A stretch of DNA of 64,000 nucleotides from Ulota crispa (GCA_963920765.1 OY987247.1:20742471-20806470), one strand, 5' to 3'. Positions 10,740-22,921 are shown, counted from the first letter of the stretch. The notes: generated by a model from the letters alone, not told the origin. Program-made: numbers and translations.

Positions 10740-13200
10740 GTTGGAATTGGGAGCTCAGCTCTCGAGGGTGGCGTTCCAAAGACTCACAGCGGCTCAGTGC
10801 TTGCGTGGCCCACCCCCTAGGTGCCTACTATTTTCCCATTGGTAGCATTCCATCTCATTCCTAGCCTTCATTTAGTATGAATGCGTCTTGTCCACATCGG
10901 AATAGCCAACCCTAAAGTCTTTGAATTATGGGGCTTATTAACCCCACATACCTAAAGGTACAAAAAATGCATGTGTACAAAATTTTGGAGTTCAGTTAAA
11001 CATCATCAAATCATAATGTTAATTAGTTCTTAGATTTTAATACACTTTTGCAATGAAGGTTTATTTGAGATTTACTAATTTGAGTTGAAAATGAATATGG
11101 ATTTTTGTTTGTTCAACATTTTGTAGGACAATCTCCACTTAAACCTTGATTTTACCAATGCTGAATGATATTGAAATTGAGCCCTAAATGTAGTATAGCT
11201 TTGATAGATATCTACATTGGAAATTACCTGAAGAAATATATTGTAAAAGATCTTATAAGAACAATAAAATGGGCATTTTATGACTTTGGGTTATGACTAT
11301 CATGTGTCATTTTGAGGTAGAAATGGCTCTCAATAGTCATAACTTAGAGTCATGAAATGCCCATTTAGTTATAGTGAATTAGAAGTCCTAAATTCATTAA
11401 AAGTTAGACATGTTAGAACTCCAGTCATATATTGTTGCTAATGACAAACTTTTGAGATTCGACAAGAGTAGGTGGCGTCAAACACACTTGGGAGCCAAGT
11501 TGGTGCAAGTGGCGTTCCAAGGACTCAGTCGCTGCTTGCTTGCATGGCCCGCCCTCTTAGGTGCCCCTCCTTTTCTTGTTGGTTGCATTCCATGTCATTC
11601 AATGCATCAGAAGAAACATGAGCTTTCTAGAAGGCCGCTAAGAACCCCTCTCAAGGGGTCTCCTTAATTGTTTGAATTTGTACTTTGGAGTAATAAAAAT
11701 TCCTTACACCCTATTATGCCTTTGACTACAACCATGGCTCACATTGGCATGTCCAATTTTCATTGGGGGTCACAATTACATGTACATATTACCACAATCC
11801 CTTTTCTCTATATTAAAATCTTTAACCTAGTACTTGTCACGGTAACATTAGTTATGATTATGTACAATAGTAGGAGAATAATTAAGAAATTGTGACATAG
11901 TACTAAATTGCCATTTTCTATTCATAGTTTTGGTGATGTACAATAGGGTAGTCATAGAAAGTAGAGACACTTCACACACGCTTTTAATGTACCCGTCCTA
12001 GGCTCAATAAATGTTAAGAGTGTCAACTCTTAAAGGCCTTGTGGAGAGTTCATATTTTCTCCAATGCCCTTCATCTAGTTTGAGTGCTTCTTGTCCACAC
12101 GGGAAAAGCTAACTCTGAAGTCTTTGAAGTACGGGCCTCATTAACCCCCAAATGCCCAAAGGTACCTAAGATGCATGTGCACAAAATTTTAAAGTTGAAT
12201 TAAACCTCATCAAATCATAATGTGTAGCTTTGATTTTCTAATAAAAGTTAGCATTGAAGGTTACTTTGAGAATCAAAAATTACAGGTTCAATTAAAGCAA
12301 ATATGGGTTATAATTGCCTGTTAAAATTTTTGTAGAATAGTCTACACTAGAAATTTCAGTTTCTTGATGTTGGAAGATTTTGAAATTGAGCATTAAAGGC
12401 AGTAGATCTTAGATAGAAACCAACATTGTAAAATGTTTGAAATACACATACTATTGGCTTCTAGAAGCCCTAAAATCATTAAAATGAGGTTTGCCATGGC
12501 TATAAACTCGTATTATCGATGGTGACAGACTTTTGAGATTTGGCTGCTACAAGCTATATGGAGGCATGTTGGAGAGCTTAGTTGATGCGAGTGATGTTCC
12601 TCGCCTTTGTCTTCTTGTGCATGCAGCCCCCCTAGGTACAACCTAAATTCAGACTAATTGTATTGTATGCCATATATTCCATGCCTACAATTCTAAGTGC
12701 TTCATGTACACTTGTAAAGATGTGACCCTAAACCCTTTGAATTACAAGTTTGAACATGTAACTGTTGAAAGTCACCCAAAGTGGGTGTTTCTCAAAAATT
12801 AAAGTTTAGTGAACCTTACAAAAGCATAATTTTCAATCTAAATTTTCAAATAGAAGTTTGCATTCAAGGGTATCTTGAAAGCCTAGAATCTAAGTTTGAA
12901 ACTGAACCTTAAACATTCTTTTATTAAAAAAATTAGACCATGGTTTGCATGGCAACTTTATGTTTCCTAATACTAAATGAAATTGAAATTGAGTCTTAAA
13001 TGCAATAGACCTTGGAGAGAAATCCATGTTAGAAATTGGGAAAAAAAAATTATAACAGTACCTTTTGAAAACCATGAATTGATTAAAGTTAGACATGTCG
13101 TGAGCTGGAACCTATGATTTTGCCAATGACAAACTTCCTAGATTTGACATGTGAATTGAGGATTGGAATAGGCGAAGTAACCTTAGCAATTCTAAGAATT
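10740..13200. repeat. Three diverged direct copies of a ~615-bp unit
   Basis: Copies start near 10740, 11465 and 12540. Shared landmarks in order are GGCGTTCCAAAGACTCA, TAGGTGCC, a CTTGTCCACA-type segment, TTTGAATTA, ATGCATGTGTACAAAATTTT, CATCAAATCATAATGT, GATATTGAAATTGAGC, then ATCATTAAAGTTAGACATG and GACAAACTTTTGAGATT. Copy 1 contains the foldback at 11262-11375. Copy 2 carries about 400 bp of extra sequence (about 11610-12040). Confidence 0.75.
11262..11375. mobile_element. Small CACTA-like foldback (MITE-like) insertion
   Basis: Two arms of about 35 bp face each other. The left arm starts CAATAAAATGGGCATTTTATG; the inverted right arm starts CACTATAACTAAATGGGC and continues with CATTTCATGAC. 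Both carry GTTATGACTA inside. Repeat copies 2 and 3 lack the segment, so it is an insertion. GAA flanks both sides (11259-11261 and 11376-11378) if the last G is shared, which fits the 3-bp duplication of CACTA elements. Confidence 0.65.
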
Positions 13201-13679
13201 CTGTGTGAAGGGAGTATTGTGTTTGAAACAACAAGTCATATTGGAGTGCTTTTCTTTTCCATGGAACCTGTAATATGTTAAACTTAAATTTGATAACATG
13301 AACAAAATTTGAAAAAACATGATATTTTTTATGAAACACTTGGCTGTATGATTAGTTTCATGAAAATGCCTATAATTGCTAAGGAAGGCTTTGGGTATTT
13401 AAGAGTTTAACCAAAGTTGTAGGAAAGGGGTCCAATCTAATGAACCTTATTAGCATGGAGTGACTATTGCCTTGAAACAACGTAAGGAATTGAAATCATC
13501 TCACAAAAGGGGGTATCAAACCAATATTTATGTATTATTTGTAAAAGTTTTAAGATAAATTTTAAAGAAACGCTAAAGCTTTCAATACAAATAACAAAGA
13601 AATGAGCCCAACAATATGCCTTGAATATGTATTGAGACCTATGTTTGTGATAACCCTGAAGAGTGTGAAGATACTGTAA
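13201..13679. other. AT-rich spacer
   Basis: No gene or repeat was recognised apart from weak continuation of the third 615-bp copy at the left edge. Confidence 0.35.
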
Positions 13680-13905
13680 TATGACTTTAGCTAGTCATGC
13701 AAAATTGTAAATAGTTAATATGTGCCTATGTATAGTCAAATGGGTGAAAATAGAATAATAGATGATTGCACATGGTCAAGATTGACTGCGTGTAGTCACA
13801 AACTATTATTGCCACTGTCCATTGTGTCTTGTTGTACATACTACAAAGTGACATACAGCCCCTTCATATTAGAATTTACTAGCTATAGTATGTGCCTTAC
13901 TAATA
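13680..13905. repeat. TGACTA/TAGTCA motifs upstream of the transposase
   Basis: Motifs such as TAGCTAGTCATG, TATAGTCAAA and TGACTGCGTGTAGTCAC cluster just before the transposase N-terminus. They are of the CACTA subterminal type and may be the promoter side of the gene. Confidence 0.5.
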
Positions 13906-14285
13906 GTTCCTTTTTTTATAATTGTATGAGAAAGTCTGGGCATCATCAATGGATCATCCCTCCAATGTACTAGAGGACTTGGAGTTATGGAGAACTAAAG
14001 AGGAGCAAGCGGATCGCAAAAACCTCCCAAGATACTCGTGTCCTTGCAAGGGATGCATGGGTGGGATAATCCAAGGGCAAAATACTATATGCAAGCACCT
14101 TCATGACTATCAACGCGACCCGTTGTTTCAAAAATCTGTTTTGGTATGTGCCACTTCCATGCATTGCATTCATTGCTTCTCCATCAGCATTTGTTACCTA
14201 AATCTTTATGTCAACTTTGAGTATTGTAGTCCGGATTTTGTACATTCTCAAAGACATTTGTGTATAGGTAGCAACTGAGGCAGCA

Positions 14286-14840
14286 TTGGATGATTTGCTT
14301 AAAGATTGTACTGTTGGACAATGTTCTATCAACCGCAGCAACTTAACAAGTCTAGAGTTACAATTGGTGAATTGGAAACCTAGCTATCTTGACGGGGAAT
14401 GGGGCCCCTCTTGCATTCCAAGACTAACACCTTTCACATATTTGAACCGGGAGTGGATAGTGAATGTATCTACGTTTCCATTCATGGGGTGGGGTCTCTA
14501 TACCGTGGGTGCTACAAAGGTAGGGGAGGAGTTTTTACCATTTGTGGGGCAATTGTTGATCCAGTCTGAGTTTAGGATCATGAAAGCCTTGGATCCACGA
14601 TTTGTACGCTATGCCATGCAACCTACAGCTAGTGTGTATCAAGACAGGGATGTAGAACATGGTAATGTAGCTAGATTTATCAATAGTTCCATGGGACGTG
14701 GGGACATTAGCAATGTCATTTGGGAGTATGCAAAATTGCCAAGGCCTTGGAACACGTCCGAATGGAGATACACAATGACCGTAGCATCTTGAGACATTGC
14801 TAGCAGGGAGGAGCTATTTGCGCACTACCCTATAAATTGA
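14286..14840 (+). pseudogene. SET-domain-like segment within the CACTA transposase locus
   Basis: The stretch carries the ordered marks of a SET (lysine methyltransferase) fold: FMGWGLYT (usual GxGLFA), VGATKVGEEFLPFVGQL (usual IxKGExIxEYVGEL), GNVARFINSSMGR (usual GNxARFINHSCxPN), NVIWEY, YTMTVAS, then after a TGA stop DIASREELFAHY (usual DIxxGEELTxDY). The NHS of the cofactor/knot motif is NSS, and the EYVG tyrosine is changed to F, so activity is doubtful. It lies between the transposase-associated domain and the acidic linker before the core. A second copy occupies the same place in the minus-strand CACTA at 54783-55080. The SET call is inference from motif order. Confidence 0.7.
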
Positions 14841-15277
14841 TTAGATGTGTAAGGTTTAGGAAATTATTTGTGTTTGGAGTTTTTCCCTCTTTGCATGATA
14901 ATTTGCAAAAGCCCTTGTAAAACATGATTGCAAACAGTCACTGCTTCAATGAAGAAGTGACTCACCGTAGTCACATTTTGAAATTTATGTGACTACACTC
15001 AGTCATATTAAGTGGATAATAGACTCATGTACTAGTCATATTTGCCAAATGACATGACTGACTCTAGTCATAACTATGAGCTTATTTTCACAAAGTTCTT
15101 TAAAATGAAAACTTTATGGGGGAGTTGAGGAGAAAGAATGAATTTTTTTGTTCTCTATGTAGTTTATTAGACTTGCATTGACTATTTGATTAAGCAATGA
15201 TAGATCCAAAATTTCTCAATGACTGTGGTTTCAGTGCAAACTTGCACAGCCTTATTGGTTAGGTAAATGATTATGAC
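14841..15277. other. Probable transposase intron with subterminal-type motifs
   Basis: Non-coding between the SET-like and acidic segments, with TGACTAC...TAGTCAT-type motifs at 14930-15075. Confidence 0.45.
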
Positions 15278-16579
15278 TTGTGGGTAAAACACAAATGTGT
15301 GTGTACTATACAAATATGCAATTGCACCGTATTGTCAATGTTCACAATTTTGATATGTGGAACAATCCTCAACAATGTAATTTTGGATGAACAGGCTAGT
15401 CTGGATGTTGGAAATGACGTTGTCAATGGTGTGACCAGAGAGAGAACTGAGCTACTTGGCAATTTGGATGCGAATGGCGTAGATGAGGTGGACGCAATAC
15501 AAATGATTGCAGAGTGTTTCCAACACTTTGATAATCTTCCACATTGCAAGGATATAATCGACTATAATGATCCAAATGTGCAGTGGAGCTAGAAGATGAG
15601 GTAGTGCAAGAGAGCATGGGTACAAGTGAGGAGGCCAAAGACGCGGAGGATTTATTCAAAGAATCCAGGATTTCCTTATACGCGAGTTCAAAGTCAAATC
15701 ATTTTGTGTCCACATTCTTGCTCTTGAATTGTTTCTTAGTCTTTGGAGTTTCCAATGCATGTGCAAATGAACTGCTAAAACTATTGAAAGAGCTACTTCC
15801 TGAGAACAACACCTTACCTAAATCGCATTATGAAGCAATGCGTTATTTGTCCAAACTAGGACTCTACTATGTCTCCATCCATTCTTGCAAAAATGGTTGT
15901 TGTTTGTTTTGACTGGGGTTGAAGGATGCAGTGGAGTGCTTAGCGTGTGGAGAATCTAGTTACGTTGTAGGCAAGCTCGGACGTCCTAGGAAGATTCTTT
16001 GTCATTTTCCACTCATCCCTTGATTGCAATGCATGTATCACAGCAAGAAATTGTTTGAGTTGTGTACTTGGCATGCGACTTGTACAAAGGAAGGAAGCAA
16101 TGTGGAGTGCGTGCTAGATTCAGAAGCCTAGAGGCACATAGACACCATGTACCCAGAGTTTGCAGCAGAGCCAAGAAACATTAGGCTTGGATTAGCATTG
16201 GACGGTGTGAATCCATTCCTGAACATGTCGCTTAGTCACTCGACTTGGCCGGTCATATTGTTGAACTATAACTTGCCCCCATGGTTAGTGACAAAGAGGT
16301 TTTTCTTGATGTTGTTGCTCATAATCTCAAGGAAGGAAAGTGTTACATCTAGCAACATTGATGTCTATTTGGCGCCACTATTAGAGGAACTAGCGGATCT
16401 ATGGAAGGGCGTTGAGGTGGAAGACACGTCCATTGTTGGTTCAAACAAGGACTTCTCAGTTCAAGCTATACTCATGTGGTGCATCCACAATTTCCCAACT
16501 TATGGGCTAGCATCAGAGCAAGTCACAAAGGGGTACAAAGGCTGCCTAGAGTGCGGGCCTAGCATGAAGAGTTGAAGAT

Positions 16580-17290
16580 CTACCGCCCTTACAAAAAATG
16601 TCTATCTAGGGCATTGTAGGTACCAGTGGAGAGATTACTAGCCCATGTCTTATGGAATACAGTGTTTATGAACTAAAGACCATTAAAGTGAAGGAAGAAA
16701 TTGTTTATGTAATATGTACAATTATTGTAAGATTCATAGAATAACATATATTATAATATATTCAACTCAGAGCATCTAAAAACATTGGTTAGTATGAGTT
16801 AGTTTACCCTAATTAAATAGCCTAGAGAAATAAGAGTTGGGGAGATTCAGAGTCTTGCTTGTTGCTCTTTTATTTAAATTGATTTAAATACATGACCTAT
16901 AATGGGGAGGCATTTGAAATTGGTCCATAACGATTGCTACTAGGACAATGGTCATGTATTTTGTATGCTTATTAATGAGTGTCATGGATCTTAGCATGTA
17001 CATCCATAAACCATAAAATGAGGATTGGTTTTGAAGAATGAACTAAATAGGAATACATTGGCAGAATGTATTTCATCTATAATGTAACTCTGCTTAGAAA
17101 CAAAAAGAGTGAAGTTACAAAAAAGCATATGGTAATGAAAAACTACTTTGCACAGCTGCTTGTATTAGAATACAGTGACATCAAATGTAGTATGTCAAAT
17201 TTGCAACCACAGATGAAATTCTTTATTTACTAAATTGTACACTTTGAGTTTAGAATGAATGATCTTCTTGAGCAGGTACCTTAGAAGAGG
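16580..17290. other. Probable transposase intron
   Basis: AT-rich non-coding interval between the Tnp2 core and the connector at 17306. No inserted element was recognised. Confidence 0.4.
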
Positions 17291-17520
17291 GCATCCGTAC
17301 CAGGTATGAGATTGGATTTTGATGGAACTGTGGAGGCGGAGTTATCCTCAAAGTCCATGACAGGTGCTGACATTAAGAAGTATGCACTGCAGAGGAGCAA
17401 TTGGTTTAGGGCATCAACCCTAAACAAATCAAATGCACCAAGTGACACGGTTCATACCACCGATGTGAAATGGTTGACAGCCTTCTACCGCCTTCCATAT
17501 TGAGAGGTTATTCTTGACCA

Positions 17521-18135
17521 CATTGTTGAAGATGACAATGTATAATAAGTGCACAATACACCTTTCACTTGTACATGTTGTCCTTGGTTAATAATTCATT
17601 TGTGGCACATGGAGAGGAACAGTAACTCTTATGCATCCACATGAGTGTCATCATCAATGAGGAAGTAGAGAACTTGGCTGACTAGTGATAGTCATAAAAT
17701 TATAGACTATGATTGCCACAAGTGCCAACAATATATGCAAGTGACTAGAACTAGTAGCATTGTTGGTGGGAATGATTGGGGGATCACTCAGTGACTTGCC
17801 ATAGTCATATCCCTAAAGATAATGACTACCAAGAGTTGTAGTTTTTGGATACCATGACTACAAGGAGTCAATTGTATGGATGATATGACTACCTAAATAC
17901 ATGTACTCCCATCCAAATGACCATAAACCCTAAACTCATAAGCAATGATAGTGCTCATTGTAAAGGATAATTTACTTCAAAATTGTAAGTTATGTGGATG
18001 ACTGAACGATGTTTATGCATAGGACAATTGTCTAAGGTTCAAATTTAAAAATAGCATCATGTTGGATATGTTGCCTAAACCTTATTGCTTAATGTCTTTG
18101 CGGTTGTACCACGTGGTGGTACTAATGAGTCATAG
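17521..18135. other. Probable transposase intron with TGACTA/TAGTCA motifs
   Basis: Separates FYRLPY from DPMHCKKN, which are adjacent in intact CACTA transposases. Motifs such as TAGTCATA and ATGACTACC cluster at 17685-17930. Confidence 0.5.
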
Positions 18136-19050
18136 TTGCCTCAACAAGGCCTTTTAATTAGATACGTGCTGGACCCCATGCACTGCAAGAAGAACTTGTG
18201 TGAGAATATATTGAAGACCATTTGGAGATCCAAGGACACTTTGAAGGTTTATTTGGACATGCAGGAGGCTGGGATTAGGCTTCATCTTCACCCGGTGCCG
18301 AGGAGGGCACCTGGATCGATGGTGTTACCAATTGCAGTGTACATCCTGACTAGGGCGGAGAAGAATACATTCCTTGGTATCTTGCAAACCTTAAAGACGC
18401 CAGCAAACTACATTGGGCAGTTGGCAAAGAGAGTCACCATGGATGGGGAGTTAAGGGGCTTGATGTCTCATGACCATCACATTCTATTGCAGCAAATATT
18501 GCCACTATGCGTGAGGACGTTGCTGAATGGAGACATCAAATTGGCCATTATGAAAGTGAGCAGCATATTTGTGCAGCTATGTGCAAAATCTGTAGACCCT
18601 TTGTTGATGCTAGCGCTGTTGGAGGAGATCGGTGAAGCGGTGTGCATGCTGGAGAAAGTTTTTCCATCGGCTCTCTTTGACGTCATGATGCACTTACCGA
18701 TCCACTTGGTACAACAATTGGATATATGCGGATTGGTTCACACGAGGTGGATGTACCCTGTGGAACGGTATTTGAAAGTGCTGAAGGGCTATGTGAAACA
18801 ACAAGCCCAATCCAAAGGTTCCATGGCGCATGGGTACACTACGGAAGAGGCATTGGGGTTTTGCACGGAGTACATGCAAAACTGCAGCGCCATAGAACAG
18901 AGAGTTTGGGATGACAAAGAAGAGCTTGCAATGAGTAGCAAGAGGCCGGAAGGAAACGGGCGGCGTATAATCCTGAGCCCATCAATGCGGGATTGGATCC
19001 ATGAGTTTGTGCTGGAGAACGCAAGACCTCTCCAACTGTTTAGGGAGTAA

Positions 19051-19735
19051 GTGATTTCATGCTTGCATGTGTTTACAAACACCAACAATTATATCCAAGT
19101 CTATATTGCACCTTCAAAGTTTTGTAAAATGATGAATCTTTTATACACCTAAACCATGAATTTTTGTATTTGAAGACTTGTAGTAGGGCATTCACTACAT
19201 GTAGTGAAGGATAAACTTAGACTATGACTAGTGATAGTCATACTAGTGCCTGTAGTCATCACCCTAGTCAAAGGGTCTAATTTTTTTACTCATGACTGTT
19301 CCTTTATGACTGCACGCAGTCATATGCCTTGTGACCCCCCCTTCATTTGTTTTCTGCTTCAATGTAAATAACTCCTTTGAAGTCAAATTTGAATGTAATT
19401 GTCATTGTTAGTACTAGGAGTAATCCTTTTCAAAATGTCAATGCAAAACAAACATACTAACAAAAGTTAGTGCGTTGAATGGTAGTGAGTACGTGCAAGA
19501 CATGGCAGCACGAGGAATAGCAAGAGCGCAACAATAGCAAGGGAATCGGCAAAGGGCCATCCCACATCCTGCAAGCATGGAGGAAGTCATGTTTACATCA
19601 TGGCTGGCTCAGGCAGTGGAGTTGAAGACACAAACACAGGAAGAAATGCATGTGGATGTCCGGGCGCTAACGAAGCCATTGTCCATGTATGCAAAGTCAT
19701 AATGCGCTATGTATGCATATAAGAACCACATCTGA
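19051..19735. other. Probable transposase intron with TGACTA/TAGTCA motifs
   Basis: Lies between the DUF4218 and DUF4216 parts. Motifs of the type GACTAGTGATAGTCAT occur at 19195-19325, and some coding remnants are visible at 19480-19700. Confidence 0.45.
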
Positions 19736-20449
19736 ATGCAATTTGCAGAGGCGGATCTAAGTATGTGTGACAGCGGTATAGCAGCCACTTTTTCTCAATT
19801 GTGCCAATCAAGCCGTAGGGACCAGAATATGAGAACTGCAGATTTGGAGTACGTTGGACGGGTAGACCAGATTTTGGGCATTGACTATGGCCATTTTCAA
19901 ATCAATGTGTTGGACTGCTCGTGGGTGAAATCAAACACGCAAGGCCCTAATGCTTACAATGAAGAAGGACGCGTATGGATTTACCATAGTGAGGTTTGAG
20001 CGTCTCATTCCCCGCTTTGCAGATTCATTTGCATTTCCTTGTATGCATGTCAGGTTTTTTTTGGATGACTGGGGCAATGCAGGGTGGAAGGTGGTTTTGC
20101 ATACAAAGCCTAGAGGCGTGAGAATAAGGGCGGCAAGGAATGATAGCCATGAAGTTTGACACTTGAGCACTGGTGATGGCGGTGCTCTTAAAAAAACAAT
20201 GCAAGAGGAATAGATGCATCAACCATGCACTACTGCAAACCCTTTGGCGGAAGGCAGGGTCTTGACAAGCAAGGAAGTGAGAGCAGAGATGGCAACTGCA
20301 GTAGATACTGAAGAAGAAGATGAAGAAGTGGGAGCCAAAGAAGGAGGGGGGATGCAAGCCATTTTGACGAAGGAAGCAACAAAGCGCAAGAAGAGGAAGT
20401 TGACAGCAACTATGAATGAGCCATTCACCAATGACAAGGGATGAAAGCA

Positions 20450-21540
20450 CACTATGATTGTCCAAAATCGTAGTCACGGGAAAATTTCTGTACAGAGCAA
20501 AAGTTTGGAGTCTTTTTTCTTATAGTCTTTTCTACTTTAAAATTAATAATAAATAAAATGGAGTCTTACATCTTGCATACATTGATAATTGCATAACAAA
20601 AAGTGATTTTCATCTATTAATTTAATGTACAAAGTATAAACATTGAAATGTTTGTACTGTCACAAATTCAACTTTAGCATTGTTGTAATTTTTTTGCCTA
20701 GTTTAGGGTTTGATTTTCACAATTCAAAAAGCTAAATCTAATGCTCTTATGTTTAGGTACTTAGACTAGGCATTTAATGAGTGTTTTAGGGTCTACATAA
20801 GGAAATATCCTAGCACGTGTGTGATTTTAGTACAAAGGCCAATTATTGACCTTAAATTGCTTTTTTAAGTTGTTTTTTTGGATCATCTAATAGAAAGCAT
20901 TGTGATTGAGATGGGCCACCATTGCATTTTGGTTAAAATTGACGTTTTGGTTCCATTTCCTATCAAAATATGTAAATTTTGTACCAATTTTCAAACCTTT
21001 AGGGAGGTGACCGTAGTGTGCTTTCACCCCAAGGCACTTCAAGATGATTTACATGGGCTTGCAACCATATTGCCATAGCAAGAACATGGTTACAACCCCA
21101 TGTAACACTTCACATCAAATTAGAAACACACACATATTTAGTTCCTATCAGGTACATCCGGTTTTCTTCCTCCACCGGGTTTCCAAATTTTTCCTCCAAT
21201 AAGGGGTTTTTCACACATGTGTACATTGTATCACTTTCCATTACTAAACCCAACAATTTGAGTTGCACCTAGTTTACTAAATCCAAACCTTCTTTTGCAA
21301 CAAGAGTATAGCACTGAGATGAGCTCCAGTAGATGTATGTAGTGGGCTCTAGAACTTACAGATTTTACATAGCAAACCAACATTGTGAGTAGCAAGAATT
21401 AAATTTATAACAAGTAGAGGGAGAAAATAAAATGTTGTAAATGGAAATCCATCAAATGTCAATATTCCATAGGGTGCAACCCATAGATGACAAGCAAGCA
21501 TTAAGTATAAACTCATGTGAATAACCATACAAAATACTCC
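20450..21540. other. AT-rich 3' region of the CACTA locus
   Basis: No gene seen. The short plus-strand frame at 20878-21078 has no recognisable domain. Confidence 0.4.
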
Positions 21541-21544
21541 ATAA

Positions 21545-21830
21545 AACCTTAAACCCCTAAACCCTAAAAAGATAAGACCCCTAAACCCTGAACTTGATGA
21601 AATCTACAGACACCATACCCTTAAACCCTGAACACTCCAAAACCTCACAAATTTTTGATGTGTACAATACCATATGGCATAAACCAAACATGCACATAAT
21701 GTTGTCCCTAAACCAAATGACCCCTAAACCTCCATCCCCACCTCCTAAACCACCCACTCCAAACCCAATAAATAAATGAAAAGCCATAAATTACAAGGTC
21801 CCTAAACCCAATGTGGCTTGGACCCTCCTT
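21545..21830. repeat. Degenerate telomere-like CCCTAAA run
   Basis: Repeated CCCTAAACC, CCTAAACCC and CCCTGAAC variants, related to the plant telomere unit CCCTAAA but interrupted by other sequence. This resembles interstitial telomere-like or simple-repeat expansion, not a chromosome end. Confidence 0.5.
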
Positions 21831-21839
21831 CATCCAAAA

Positions 21840-22091
21840 AGTTATATGACTAGAGGCAGTCATGTAGTCAAGAAACCTAGTCATAACCACTCACTAAATC
21901 CTAAGAACTTGTTCCCAATGACGTTCCCCTTGAGGTTCACAAAAAATCTCATTCACATTAACAATGTTATGACTAGAGCATGATTATGACTAGGAGCCCA
22001 AAACCACTTGACTAGTGCGTTGCCCATTTCACCCAAATATGACTACATAGTCATAGTGCCCTAGTTATTAAATGGCCTTTTCTATGTAGTG
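21840..22091. repeat. CACTA right subterminal repeats and terminal inverted repeat
   Basis: TGACTA and TAGTCAT motifs at 21845-22060 lead into GGCCTTTTCTATGTAGTG (22074-22091), the inverted partner of the left terminus at 3554. Confidence 0.75.
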
Positions 22092-22921
22092 TAGAACCAT
22101 TGTTTTGTGCGGGTAGCTAGAATCTTGAGTGTGAAGGAAGCAAGGATAGTCCCCAGATCCTGTCTGGTTAGGTTTCTGTAGCACAATTGAGGTGGTTGGA
22201 AAATTGTGTGTATTGGAGGGTTGCTTTTGCTCAGGTTTACAATTTGGATACCTCTGTGGGAAATAGCCACCTTTAAATTAGGTGCAATCTAGATAGCAAT
22301 TCGGAAGTACTCTAGCTGACAGTTGAAGAGGTTCCACTATAATCAGGGGTGATTGTGAACATTCATGTAGGAGTCGTCTAGTTATCCGGTTACTAGTTTA
22401 GCAGCAAGAATTATGTCAGAAAGGGTCTGTCGTTGTAGTAATTGGCGGTTGTAGGGGTTTTCTATGTGACCTGTCAGTCAAGATCTACTTCCGGATTGGC
22501 TGTGAGGACGTAATTGCACCTTGTAATCTTTGTGTTTTTTGTCTTGTTGTTGGATTTGGTGTTATTTCAGACACTTTAAAGTCTTGTAGGGTAGGATTTC
22601 ACGCTGCCTCCCTCAATCTCAAATAGCAAATCCCTTTGATATGGAGGCTAAACTTTTATTATATTGTTAAATGTTCTAACCGAAGCCGGAAATCAATACT
22701 AGATTCAAGATAATTGTCCGGGTAGTTCGGTTGTTCTGTATATATGTTTGCCTTGGTGTGTTGTTGCAAATTCTAAATAGGGTATGAAAGCCTTGTTCTG
22801 GTCATCTTAAGGGTCTACAAACTGAATCTCTGTGGAACAATAAACGAGTCACTTTATTGGCATTTTAACATATTTTAGTGCTAATAAGAAGATAAGTACT
22901 TTCTTATGCTACGAGACCTTT
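22092..22921 (+). repeat. ~830-bp dispersed repeat, copy A
   Basis: It begins TAGAACCATTGTTTTGTGC immediately after the CACTA terminus and ends near AGATAAGTACTTTCTTATGC. Copies B (62836-63657, same strand) and C (45105-45985, inverted) share the same blocks, including TTGAGGTGGTTGG, GGTTTACAATT, GAGGTTCCACTA, TGACCTGTC, GAGGCTAAACTT and TTGTTGCAAATTCTAAA. Copies B and C follow a related ORF, but that ORF is missing here, where CACTA DNA sits instead. It may be an LTR, but I see no primer site or TG...CA ends. Confidence 0.8.

Larger units (their letters stand above)
13949..20446 (+). pseudogene. CACTA (En/Spm) Tnp2-type transposase, broken
   Basis: It would cut and join the element ends through an RNase-H-like DDE core. 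Domains in order: transposase-associated domain, 13949-14115 (MDHPSNV, then YSCPCKGCMGG, then ICKHLHDYQ); SET-like segment, 14286-14840; acidic linker, 15380-15600; pre-core helices, 15640-15910 (NELLKLLKELLPENNTLPKS); Tnp2 core, 15915-16575 (LGLALDGVNPF, YNLPPWLVTK, NIDVYLAPLLEELADLWKG, retaining two core Asp residues); connector, 17306-17520 (FDGTVEAE, then FYRLPY); DUF4218, 18136-19050 (DPMHCKKNLCENIL, HDHHILLQQILPLCVRTLL, WMYPVERYLKVLKGYV); DUF4216 region, 19730-20160 (DSGIAATF, then LEYVGRVDQILGIDYGHFQ). A charged tail ends at 20446. Stops at the domain ends and frame changes make it a pseudogene even allowing for introns. Confidence 0.9.
3554..22091. mobile_element. CACTA (En/Spm) element, probably composite
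   Basis: The left terminus CACTACTAGGAAAAGGCC (3554-3571) matches the inverted right terminus CACTACATAGAAAAGGCC (22074-22091), and both run into subterminal arrays of TGACTA/TAGTCA. The interior carries a Transposase_24/DUF8039-type gene (minus) and a Tnp2 transposase gene (plus). Against a single clean insertion: the 3-bp flanks differ (ATT left, TAG right), the left flank is Ty3 pol, and the right flank is an unrelated repeat. Two family members may have recombined, or the element was rearranged after insertion. Confidence 0.6.

Noticed and set aside
18477-19088. Minus-strand frames opposite DUF4218
   Set aside because: Shadows of the plus-strand transposase.
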